The notes beneath the pieces were generated by a model. That model ran no database searches. It was not told the DNA's origin and saw only the letters and a list, made by a program, of their open reading frames with translations. Positions 16,681 to 23,866 of a stretch of 40,744 bases of DNA are shown one piece after another. The stretch is from Candidatus Aminicenantota bacterium (GTDB taxonomy: Bacteria > Acidobacteriota > Aminicenantia > Aminicenantales > Aminicenantaceae), in assembly GCA_011049545.1 (NCBI GenBank), contig DRHQ01000141.1, positions 1 through 40,744 of the forward strand, in the 5' to 3' direction. Position 1 is the stretch's first letter; every line of letters starts with the position of its first letter. The position numbers and the translations under genes are program-made.

Positions 16681-17115
16681 TTATTTTTTTTCTTCGGGTT
16701 CTATAGGTCTTGTTATAAGTCCGGTTATCTCCACACCCGCCTTTTTAGAAATATCAAGAATGCGCATAACAAAACCATAGGGAAGACTCTCATCGGCGCG
16801 GATAAACACAATTTTCTTTTCTTTTCCATAGAAGTATTCTTTCAATTTTTGTTCTAGCAAAAATTGATTGATGACAGAATTTTCAATGTGAATGTATTTA
16901 TCCTTGGTGATAGTAAGGGTTAAGCCTTCTTCTGCGGGTGTTGAGTCCGTTTCAGCTTGAGGAAGATTAACGCTAATTCCAGATTGAATCATAGGGGCTG
17001 TTACCATAAAAATGACCAGGAGAACGAGCATGACATCCACAAAAGGTGTGATGTTTATCTCCGATAGAGAAGTTCCGAGACGTCTTTTGTAGGGATGCCG
17101 CGCTTTAAGGGCCAT
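16681..17115 (-). CDS. tolR: TolR/ExbD proton-channel subunit
   Basis: 144 residues. One membrane span (about 24-43) follows the motif SEINITPFVDVMLVLLVIF, which holds the conserved Asp for proton movement. The periplasmic part has the ExbD/TolR strand VFIRADESLPYGFVMRILD near residue 103. With TolQ it forms the inner-membrane motor of the Tol system. It overlaps tolQ by 11 bases and precedes the TolA-like gene. Placement next to tolB favours TolR over ExbD. Confidence 0.94.
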   Translation of the reverse strand: MALKARHPYKRRLGTSLSEINITPFVDVMLVLLVIFMVTAPMIQSGISVNLPQAETDSTPAEEGLTLTITKDKYIHIENSVINQFLLEQKLKEYFYGKEKKIVFIRADESLPYGFVMRILDISKKAGVEITGLITRPIEPEEKK

Positions 17116-17767
17116 AGAGCTTCCCGGCGATGCTTAAAAATTCGAGAGAAAAATCTTCCATCTCAATTACCAGGTTTTTTATTCGGTGAAGGTAATGGTT
17201 GTAAGCGATAACCGCAGGAATGGCAGCAAAGAGGCCTGCCGCCGTGGCAATGAGTGCTTCGGCAATTCCGGGCGCGACTACATCAAGACCTGCAGATTTA
17301 ACTATCCCGATTCTCTGGAAGGCGACCATGATTCCCCATACGGTCCCGAACAGGCCAATGAAAGGAGTTACGCTTCCTGTAGTAGCAAGGAAGCTCATCT
17401 TTTTTTCCAGCTTGGATATCTCTCTGTTTGAAGCCTTTACCAGAGCTCGCTCCACGCTTTCGAGCCTATCCAAGGTAAGAGGCCGTTCTGGATTGGATCT
17501 GCTCAGATAGACGAGCTCTTTATATCCAGACTGAAAGAGTGAAGCCAGAGGGCTGCCGCGGTATTTTCTAGAGGCTTTATTCACCTCAGATAGGTTATTG
17601 CTTTTTTGAAACACTTTCAGAAATTCTTGTGACTGGGAATAGGCGGATTTCAAAGCCGCTCTTTTGAAGAAAATAATTGCCCACGAAAAGACTGAGAAGA
17701 AAATAAGGACGAGGATGACCAGTTGGACTACAATATTTGCTTCAATAATTAGTTTTAGAAAGTTCAT
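17105..17767 (-). CDS. tolQ: TolQ/ExbB proton-channel subunit
   Basis: 220 residues with three membrane spans: near 12-32, a second around 126-147 (ATTGSVTPFIGLFGTVWGIM), and a third around 165-187 (EALIATAAGLFAAIPAVIAYN). These two later segments are the MotA/TolQ/ExbB signatures. TolQ and TolR convert the proton gradient into force on TolA. It is first in the tolQRAB set, which reads leftward. No clear Shine-Dalgarno precedes the ATG. A sigma70-like promoter lies just upstream (17783-17811). Confidence 0.94.
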   Translation of the reverse strand: MNFLKLIIEANIVVQLVILVLIFFSVFSWAIIFFKRAALKSAYSQSQEFLKVFQKSNNLSEVNKASRKYRGSPLASLFQSGYKELVYLSRSNPERPLTLDRLESVERALVKASNREISKLEKKMSFLATTGSVTPFIGLFGTVWGIMVAFQRIGIVKSAGLDVVAPGIAEALIATAAGLFAAIPAVIAYNHYLHRIKNLVIEMEDFSLEFLSIAGKLYGP

Positions 17768-17782
17768 CGGCGGTTATTCAAA

Positions 17783-17811
17783 AAAGTAGCATATGCCAGG
17801 GTTAAAGTCAA
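17783..17811 (-). promoter_or_regulatory. Possible promoter of tolQRAB
   Basis: On the - strand TTGACT (17811-17806), 17-base spacer, TACTTT (17788-17783). The -35 matches five of six bases but the -10 only three. It ends about 15 bases before the tolQ ATG, at the edge of the 35-base inverted repeat. Confidence 0.35.
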
Positions 17812-17821
17812 TCTGGGGCTT

Positions 17822-18054
17822 GGGGTCAGACTTGCGGAACTTGCATAAATTGAATTCTTATTTGCTCCTTCCTAAAATTGTTTATGTTTTACTCTAACTG
17901 ATATAGGAAGCTTGGATCAGGCCTTGCCATTGGGAAAAAAGATGTTTCTCTCCCTTTGATTGCCTAAATTTCCATTTTATAAAGTCTGACCCCCCGTCTG
18001 ACTCTAACTGATAGATTAAAATTCAATTTATGCAAGTTCCGCAAGTCTGACCCC
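17822..18054. repeat. Perfect 35-base inverted repeat flanking about 163 bases
   Basis: The arm at 17822-17856 begins GGGGTCAGACTTGCGGAA and ends TTGAATT. It is matched base for base by its reverse complement at 18020-18054. The interior has a direct repeat ACTCTAACTGATA and another partial head, AGTCTGACCCC, near 17985. No transposase is encoded. The head GGGGTCAGACTTGCG recurs at 26297-26311. It resembles non-autonomous REP or MITE elements; the exact class is inferred. Confidence 0.75.
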
Positions 18055-18058
18055 GTGA

Positions 18059-18087
18059 TTGACAAAATCTTTATTAAGGAATAGATT
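18059..18087 (+). promoter_or_regulatory. Sigma70-like promoter of ktrB-ktrA
   Basis: TTGACA (18059-18064), 17-base spacer, TAGATT (18082-18087). The -35 is perfect and the -10 matches four of six. It begins four bases after the end of the inverted repeat and would start RNA about 40 bases before the proposed ATT start. Confidence 0.55.
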
Positions 18088-18120
18088 TGATATCTTAATC
18101 AAGACAAAGAGGAGGGCTTA

Positions 18121-18138
18121 AAAAGGAGGCAATCTATT
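18121..18138 (+). promoter_or_regulatory. Perfect Shine-Dalgarno before an ATT start codon
   Basis: AAAAGGAGG (18121-18129) is followed by six bases and ATT (18136-18138), in frame with ktrB. The frame is closed by a TGA at 18088-18090 and has no ATG, GTG or TTG before 18199. This decides the start of ktrB. Confidence 0.6.
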
Positions 18139-19473
18139 AAAGCAGAGAGGAGATTTCAGCCAGCTCAAGTCCTAGCTATAAGTTTTATTGTTGCCATATT
18201 GGGAGGCACCTTCCTTCTTCTTCTTCCTTTCAGTACAAAATCAGGCCATATTTCTCTCGTCGATGCTCTCTTTACAGCTACATCCGGAGTTTGTGTGACC
18301 GGTCTTATTGTCCAGGATACAGCCACGTACTTCACTCCGTTTGGCCAGGCCGTTATCCTAGTTCTGTTTCAATTGGGTGGGCTGGGAATCATGACTTTTT
18401 CGACCCTTATTCTTTTGGTTGCTGGAAAAAGAATTTCCATAAAAGACAGGATCATTATTCAGCAGGGATTTCATCATGGGGCACCTAAAGATTTCAAATC
18501 TCTCATCAAGAATATATTTTTATATACTTTGATTCTTGAGGCTGCAGGAACTCTCTCTCTTTTTCTTCGGTGGCAGCAAGACTTCCCCTGGCAAAAGGCT
18601 CTCTCTTATTCAGTTTTTCATTCCATCTCAGCTCTTTGTAATGCAGGCTTTTCTCTTTTTAGCCGCAGTTTCATTTCTTACAGAAGTGATATATGGATAA
18701 ATATCACGCTCTTTCTTCTGATAATACTCGGCGGAGTGGGATTTTTAGCCCTTCAAGAAATGAAGGAAGTCTTTTCTGGTGTTTTAAGAAGGCAGAAAAC
18801 TAAAATTTCTCTGCATACCAAGTTGGTTCTTACCCTGACTTCGTTCCTGGTGGTTTTTTCCTTCGTTCTATTTCTGGCGATTGAGTGGAATCATTCGTTA
18901 AAAATGTTCACCCTGAAAGAAAAGATTTTCTCTTCCATTTTTCAAGTTGTAACTCCTCGCACGGCCGGATTCAACACCATGGACCTGAATTCTTTAAGTT
19001 TCTCCGCTGTCCTGCTTTTAATTATGCTGATGTTTATAGGAGCCTCTTCAGGCTCAACAGGTGGAGGCATCAAAACAAGTACAATTGGAGTGATACTTGG
19101 ATTCTTGAAATCTAAAATCACGGCCAGGGATTCGGTTAATCTTTTTCACAGAACTCTACCCATGGAATCAGTCATGAAGGCCTTCACAGTCATCACCTTG
19201 GCCATGTGCGTCATTTTCTTCTCTTCTTTTATCCTCCTGCTTACGCAACCAGTGGCAAGCATGAAGGAAGCGCTTTTTGAAGTTTTTTCTGCGTTCAGCA
19301 CGGTGGGGCTTTCTCTGGGCTTAACACCAAAGCTGAGCAGCTTAGGTAAAATTGTGATCATCTTAACCATGTACATCGGGAGGATTGGTCCCTTAACCTT
19401 GTTGTATGCTTTTAGCCGTCAGAGGGCCTACGGGCGATTTGAGTATGTTGAAGAAACAGTTATGATAGGATAA
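18136..19473 (+). CDS. ktrB: Potassium uptake channel subunit KtrB/TrkH family
   Basis: 445 residues from the proposed ATT start at 18136, the usual KtrB length. The next ordinary start, TTG at 18199, would remove the sequence RFQPAQVLAISFIVAILGG, the first half of the first membrane helix. Four selectivity-filter loops are visible: ATSGVCVTGL, SALCNAGFS, TPRTAGFNT and AFSTVGLSLG, each with the key Gly, and about ten membrane spans. The protein moves potassium (often with sodium) across the inner membrane under control of the KtrA ring encoded 23 bases downstream. The single-RCK partner favours Ktr over Trk. Confidence 0.9.
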   Translation: MKAERRFQPAQVLAISFIVAILGGTFLLLLPFSTKSGHISLVDALFTATSGVCVTGLIVQDTATYFTPFGQAVILVLFQLGGLGIMTFSTLILLVAGKRISIKDRIIIQQGFHHGAPKDFKSLIKNIFLYTLILEAAGTLSLFLRWQQDFPWQKALSYSVFHSISALCNAGFSLFSRSFISYRSDIWINITLFLLIILGGVGFLALQEMKEVFSGVLRRQKTKISLHTKLVLTLTSFLVVFSFVLFLAIEWNHSLKMFTLKEKIFSSIFQVVTPRTAGFNTMDLNSLSFSAVLLLIMLMFIGASSGSTGGGIKTSTIGVILGFLKSKITARDSVNLFHRTLPMESVMKAFTVITLAMCVIFFSSFILLLTQPVASMKEALFEVFSAFSTVGLSLGLTPKLSSLGKIVIILTMYIGRIGPLTLLYAFSRQRAYGRFEYVEETVMIG

Positions 19474-19496
19474 AATCAGGAAAGGAGGCCTCGGTT

Positions 19497-20147
19497 ATGA
19501 AATTTGCAGTGATAGGACTTGGGAGCTTCGGATCAAACATTGCCAAAACTCTTTATGAGAAAGGAAATGAGGTCTTAGCAGTGGATGAAAATAAGGAGAA
19601 GGTTGACGAAGTCAAGAATTTTGTATCTCATGCTGTACATATGGATGCTGCTGATAAGGAAAATCTTCAGGCACTGGGAATCAAAGATATGGATGTTGTG
19701 ATCGTGAGCTCAGGTCCGGAGATGGAAGCATCTATACTCACTGTTCTTTACCTGAGTGAGATGGGGACAAAACGCATAGTGGCCAAAGCTCTGACAGAAG
19801 ATCATGCCAAAATTTTAGAATCAGTTGGGGCCACAGAGACTATCTATCCAGAGAAAGATATGGCCATTAAGACAGCTCTGAAGTTAAACTACCCTAACGT
19901 GCTGGAATACCTTCCTCTTATTTCCGGTTTTGGAATTCAGGAGATCGCACCCCCGGAAAAATTTATCGGAAAGAATTTACGAGAGCTTGATTTGAGAAAC
20001 AAGTACGGTATTCAGGTTATTGCTATCAAAGAGCTTATCCCAGAAAAAACGACTTTTATTCCTAAAGCAGATTTTATCTTAAAGGACAGTGATATTTTGG
20101 TCATTATGGGAAAACATAAACAGCTCGAAAAGATAAACGCGCAATAA
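19497..20147 (+). CDS. ktrA: Potassium uptake regulator KtrA/TrkA (RCK protein)
   Basis: 216 residues, one RCK_N and one RCK_C domain, the size of KtrA rather than the double-domain TrkA. The nucleotide site is GLGSFGSNIA at residue 7, with the acidic end of the second strand at AVDENKEKV. The RCK_C domain (about 135-215) includes FIGKNLRELDLRNKYGIQVIAI. It forms an octameric ring that binds ATP/ADP or NAD(H) and gates KtrB. A GGAGG Shine-Dalgarno precedes the ATG. Co-directional with ktrB with a 23-base gap. Confidence 0.93.
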   Translation: MKFAVIGLGSFGSNIAKTLYEKGNEVLAVDENKEKVDEVKNFVSHAVHMDAADKENLQALGIKDMDVVIVSSGPEMEASILTVLYLSEMGTKRIVAKALTEDHAKILESVGATETIYPEKDMAIKTALKLNYPNVLEYLPLISGFGIQEIAPPEKFIGKNLRELDLRNKYGIQVIAIKELIPEKTTFIPKADFILKDSDILVIMGKHKQLEKINAQ

Positions 20148-20420
20148 TGTTTTTAGCCTATCTTTTGTATTCTTTCTGTCCCCTCCTTCGAGCTTCTGGG
20201 TTTTAGCTGCTTTTATTTGTCAGCCTGCTTCTCTTTATTTGACTATCTCTTTTTTATTTGATATATAAATAAAAGTTACCGTACGTAATAGACAAAAAGA
20301 AACGAGAGAAATTGTTGCTTGATCAGACTTGATCAAGAACAAATTTTTATAAATACAGGGTTTGGATAGCAAAATAAAAGAAAAAGTGTTATTCTATAAA
20401 AAAACTTCTTAGCGGGACTT
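20148..20420. other. Gap between ktrA and the GGDEF-PilZ gene
   Basis: 273 bases, A+T-rich. Near 20171-20190 the reverse complement reads GGGGACAGAAAGAATAC, similar to GGGGACAGAATAGCC just after ptsI (10984-10998), so it may be another remnant of the GGGG-headed repeats. I see no clear terminator or promoter. Confidence 0.35.
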
Positions 20421-22454
20421 ATGACCAGCGGAAACATCCTCATTCTTAATAAAAATCCTGAAGAAAGAGCACTTTTAGATGAGTTATGCGGCAAAATTGG
20501 CACTGCTCATTCTTCTTCCAACCTTGAGAGAGCAATTTCCTTCCTTGAGTCAATAGATTTCAATGTGCTCGTTGTGGATTATTCTCTGGCCAGCTACGCT
20601 TCCCTTAAAGGATTACTAGAAAAGCCAGTGAGTATCATTATCACGGGCAGTGAAGAAGAGAAAATTAAAAAAATAATTAACGAATGGTCTTTGAACCGCT
20701 ATGTAGACCATCATATCATCCTTTTAAAAGAACACGATGAGAAAGCTTTCTTTCGGGTTCTAAAAAAAGCAGTCGAACACTCCTTGCTCAAAATGGAAGT
20801 AGAGAATCTTATACATTATATTGAGCAGACTAAAGTTGAGATAAATGATGCTTACTCCGAAATCAAAGAAATTAAAAATTTTGTAAATGAAAGTATTATC
20901 AGAGAGTTAGAAAAGCGTTTAGAGTTAGAGGCAAAACATATATGGTTCAAAAAGGAAAAACAGAAAATAGAGGAGATATTAAAGAATATTTATGTAGCTA
21001 ACGATGTTACAAGTCTACTGGATACTGTCTACGAGATAAAAGACATTATCCAGGCCAGTAGCATTTCAATTTATATTCTGGATGAAGACGAGACTCTCGG
21101 AAAATTCCTCAAACCTTTAGTATGGGACGATGCTTTCTTGCTTCATCCTGAAATTTCAAAGCATACCGTCTTAATAGAATCGCAAGATTTTGCAGCCTTC
21201 GTTGCCCGTTACCGGCAGGAAATCAATATCACTGACCTATCAAACGACATTCGGATGTCTAAAAGATATTTGGAGCAATTTAAACCTCCCTTGAAGAACA
21301 TACTGTGTGTCCCCATCATGCATGACCAGGAGGTCATAGGCGTGCTGGAAGTCTACGACAAAATACACCGCAAAAACTCGAGCGAAAAAGGCTTTACAAA
21401 GAGAGACGAGCAAATTATGCGCACGCTATCCGAGCATATATCCTTGGCCATCACAAAACTAAATCTGATTCAGTATGACGCCCTTACGGGTTTGCTGCGC
21501 CCTGATCCTTTCTATGATAATGTTATCCAGAAGCTAGAATCTCAGAGGAAGAGGCGCGAAGAAAAAGAATCATACGCAATGGTGATGGGTGATGTCGACT
21601 GGTTTAAGAACTATAACGACAGAAATGGCCATGAAGCGGGCAACCGACTTCTTCGAGAGTTGGCGAAGGCCCTTAAGTCTTCGACTAGAGATCAAGATTT
21701 TCTCTGCCGGTATGGGGGAGAAGAATTCCTGTTCTTTCTCACAGGATTAAAAGACATCGAAGAAGCCTGCCTATTTACGGAAAGGATAAGGAAAAATATC
21801 GAAGAGCACTATTTTAAATTCCAGGAATATCAACCCAGAAAAAACCTAACTATGAGCTTTGGCATAACTTATTTTACAAAGGAGAGGATTGATTCCCTGG
21901 AGTTGATAACCAAAAGTGATTTAAAAAAGATGGCTAATGAAGCGGATATTGCTTTGGCAGAAGCAAAGGGCAAAGAGTCTGCAGCCTTAGGTGCACGGAG
22001 GAAGAAAGATTCATCCAGGGTCAAAAACAGAGTCTGTATTTACTACGGCAAAGCAACCGATGAGCTAGAAAAAGAAGGCGTTATCAGACCTTTTGAGAAA
22101 AAACTCCTTCAGGAAAGAAGGCAAGCCGAAAGATTCTATACTTCTACTGTTCTCCTATACAAAGAAAATAACGATAGCAACGTGGCCCAGACAATAAACA
22201 TAAGTTTGGTGGGAGTAAAAATTTCCTCAGAATCAGAGCTTCCTCGTGATCATACTCTTGATTTGATGATAGTTTTGAAGGATAAAGCCTATCAGTTTAA
22301 AGGGGATGTTGTCTATTCTGAAAAAGTCGAAAAGAATTTTTTCCGTTATTACTCAGGATTAAGATTTAAAAATATTTCCCCAGAAGACAAACTTATCCTG
22401 GAAGATTATTTTTCTTCTTTAGATTTAGATGAGAGATTATCTCTACCCCATTAA
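20421..22454 (+). CDS. Diguanylate cyclase with REC-like, GAF, GGDEF and PilZ domains
   Basis: 677 residues. Residues 1-120 resemble a receiver domain: VLVVDYS keeps the phosphoacceptor-like Asp, but the acidic pair after the first strand is replaced by LNKNP. A coiled coil (about 125-190) leads to a GAF domain (about 195-350). The GGDEF domain (about 353-530) has GGEEF at 432-436 and the inhibitory-site motif RDQD (423-426) five residues before it, so an active, feedback-inhibited cyclase is likely. A C-terminal PilZ-like domain (about 560-670) starts ERRQAER and has NISLVG in place of the usual DxSxxG. It would both make and bind cyclic di-GMP in the cytoplasm. The Shine-Dalgarno is weak. 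It is convergent with the coiled-coil gene. Confidence 0.88.
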   Translation: MTSGNILILNKNPEERALLDELCGKIGTAHSSSNLERAISFLESIDFNVLVVDYSLASYASLKGLLEKPVSIIITGSEEEKIKKIINEWSLNRYVDHHIILLKEHDEKAFFRVLKKAVEHSLLKMEVENLIHYIEQTKVEINDAYSEIKEIKNFVNESIIRELEKRLELEAKHIWFKKEKQKIEEILKNIYVANDVTSLLDTVYEIKDIIQASSISIYILDEDETLGKFLKPLVWDDAFLLHPEISKHTVLIESQDFAAFVARYRQEINITDLSNDIRMSKRYLEQFKPPLKNILCVPIMHDQEVIGVLEVYDKIHRKNSSEKGFTKRDEQIMRTLSEHISLAITKLNLIQYDALTGLLRPDPFYDNVIQKLESQRKRREEKESYAMVMGDVDWFKNYNDRNGHEAGNRLLRELAKALKSSTRDQDFLCRYGGEEFLFFLTGLKDIEEACLFTERIRKNIEEHYFKFQEYQPRKNLTMSFGITYFTKERIDSLELITKSDLKKMANEADIALAEAKGKESAALGARRKKDSSRVKNRVCIYYGKATDELEKEGVIRPFEKKLLQERRQAERFYTSTVLLYKENNDSNVAQTINISLVGVKISSESELPRDHTLDLMIVLKDKAYQFKGDVVYSEKVEKNFFRYYSGLRFKNISPEDKLILEDYFSSLDLDERLSLPH

Positions 22455-22465
22455 GACAGCCCGAC

Positions 22466-23713
22466 CTACTCTATTCCTAATTCCTCAGTCATAGATTTCA
22501 CATAAGCAGCCCACGGAGTGATTCGTTCATAATATGTATTTTTGATTTTTTTTGCGAACTCATCAAAAGAATGGAAATCATCTTGGTTATTCCAGTTCTC
22601 CATACTTACCTTTTCAAGAATATCTTTGAGAACATCCATATTTAAAATGTCTGAGGTATATTCAGGAAAAGAACAGGTTTCTTTTTCGCAGATTCGAACA
22701 CTTCCTAATATAATTTTCCGGAGGCTCTTTTGATATCTTATGATTTCCTGTTTTATAAAAAACTTATCTTTTAGAGATTCAGCCTGAGTGAGTCTTGTAA
22801 AAAGTTTTTTTGCCTCATCCAGGTCTTTATTCAGGTTTGAGACAAAACTCTCCCCGTCCAGAATCATCTTATCGTTATTCTGAAAATAACTCACTTCACC
22901 GTCATTCTTGGTGCTTTCAGATTTCCGGAATTTGGCAAGAGTTTCGAATGCATCTTGAAAATCTGTTCCACCCCTTAAGATGTTCTTTTCCGATTCTCCT
23001 TTTACCGATGGCTCTTTGTCTTTTGCCTCCTTCTCCTCAGATAAAGAGGATTCCTCAGCTTCATCCATTTTTGGTTTCTCAACATGAAGTTCATCTTCTT
23101 TATTCACTTCTGATCCTTCAATATCCTCTTCGGCTTTTCTTTTTTCTTTTGTTCTTTTTGTTACAGGTTCGGGTGTCACTTTCGGACCTAACAGTTCTTT
23201 AATCTTCCTCAGTTTTGCCAGTTCTCGCTTCAAATCAACATCTTCAAGTTCTTTTATCTCCAGGTCTTCAGCCACAATTCCGAATTTTTTTTCAAGATCT
23301 TTTTTCAAAATGGCGGTTTTTTCTTCAGTCGCATGATGGAATTTCTCAAGCTTCTTGTTCAAATCGCCGACTTTTTTTAGTTCTTCGAGTGTTTGGGCAG
23401 TCAGAGTTTCTATTTCTGTCAAGGATTGAACCGCCTTGTCAATATGTTCTTTTATCTGACTTTTAGTAGCTGCCTTATTATTTTCAAACTCAGCAAGCGT
23501 GGTTCGATAATTTACCAAAGCCTCCTTTTCATCCTTAAGGTCCATTTCAATTTGATGAACCTTCTTTTCCGCTTCTTTTTTCTCCTGCTGAATCTTTCCT
23601 TCAAGCTCCTCCTCTATTGCCTGTTTTTTCTTGTTGAAAATTTCCTCTAATTGATTTTCAACATCTTCGATGGTCGGAGGTGGCTTTTCTAGGAGTTCTT
23701 TATTTTTTTGCAT
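22466..23713 (-). CDS. Unknown coiled-coil protein
   Basis: 415 residues; I do not recognise the family. Residues 15-185 are almost entirely Glu/Lys/Gln/Leu heptad-like sequence, a long coiled coil. Residues 195-250 are a charged, low-complexity linker rich in Glu, Lys and Ser. The C-terminal part (about 250-415) looks like a helical globular domain with FQDAFETLAKF and three Cys in VRICEKETCSFPEY-like sequence, and ends WAAYVKSMTEELGIE. There is no signal peptide or membrane span. AAGGAAA lies before the ATG and a strong promoter upstream, so it is expressed as a single gene. It ends 11 bases from the convergent GGDEF-PilZ gene. Role unknown; a structural or partitioning role is only a guess. 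Confidence 0.75.
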   Translation of the reverse strand: MQKNKELLEKPPPTIEDVENQLEEIFNKKKQAIEEELEGKIQQEKKEAEKKVHQIEMDLKDEKEALVNYRTTLAEFENNKAATKSQIKEHIDKAVQSLTEIETLTAQTLEELKKVGDLNKKLEKFHHATEEKTAILKKDLEKKFGIVAEDLEIKELEDVDLKRELAKLRKIKELLGPKVTPEPVTKRTKEKRKAEEDIEGSEVNKEDELHVEKPKMDEAEESSLSEEKEAKDKEPSVKGESEKNILRGGTDFQDAFETLAKFRKSESTKNDGEVSYFQNNDKMILDGESFVSNLNKDLDEAKKLFTRLTQAESLKDKFFIKQEIIRYQKSLRKIILGSVRICEKETCSFPEYTSDILNMDVLKDILEKVSMENWNNQDDFHSFDEFAKKIKNTYYERITPWAAYVKSMTEELGIE

Positions 23714-23746
23714 GCTTGCTTTTCCTTGCAGTATTTTTTCTTCTTA

Positions 23747-23774
23747 ATTATTATCAATAAAAAAAAATTGTCAA
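23747..23774 (-). promoter_or_regulatory. Sigma70-like promoter of the coiled-coil gene
   Basis: On the - strand TTGACA (23774-23769), 16-base spacer made mostly of T, AATAAT (23752-23747). It ends about 33 bases before the ATG. The -35 is perfect and the -10 five of six. Confidence 0.6.
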
Positions 23775-23823
23775 GAAAAGTTCACCTTTTTAAAGAAATA
23801 AAAATAAAAAGTGGTAAAAAAGT

Positions 23824-23849
23824 GGGGTCAAAAAGCAAGACCTGATCCC
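23824..23849. repeat. Short GGGG-headed palindromic repeat
   Basis: GGGGTCA at the left and TGATCCC at the right form imperfect inverted ends over 26 bases. The left part, GGGGTCAAAAAGCAA, matches the sequence at 14424-14437 with one extra A. It lies between the mrfA-like stop and the coiled-coil gene. Confidence 0.5.
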
Positions 23850-23866
23850 ATGCATCAATAGGGGGG

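Larger units (their letters stand above)
17768..18135. other. Divergent gap between tolQ and ktrB
   Basis: 368 bases to the proposed ATT start. It holds a possible tolQ promoter, the GGGG-headed inverted repeat (17822-18054) that fills most of it, the ktrB promoter (18059-18087) and the ktrB Shine-Dalgarno (18121-18129). Inside the repeat, ACTCTAACTGATA occurs twice (17891-17903 and 18001-18013). No small open frame is convincing. Confidence 0.6.
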
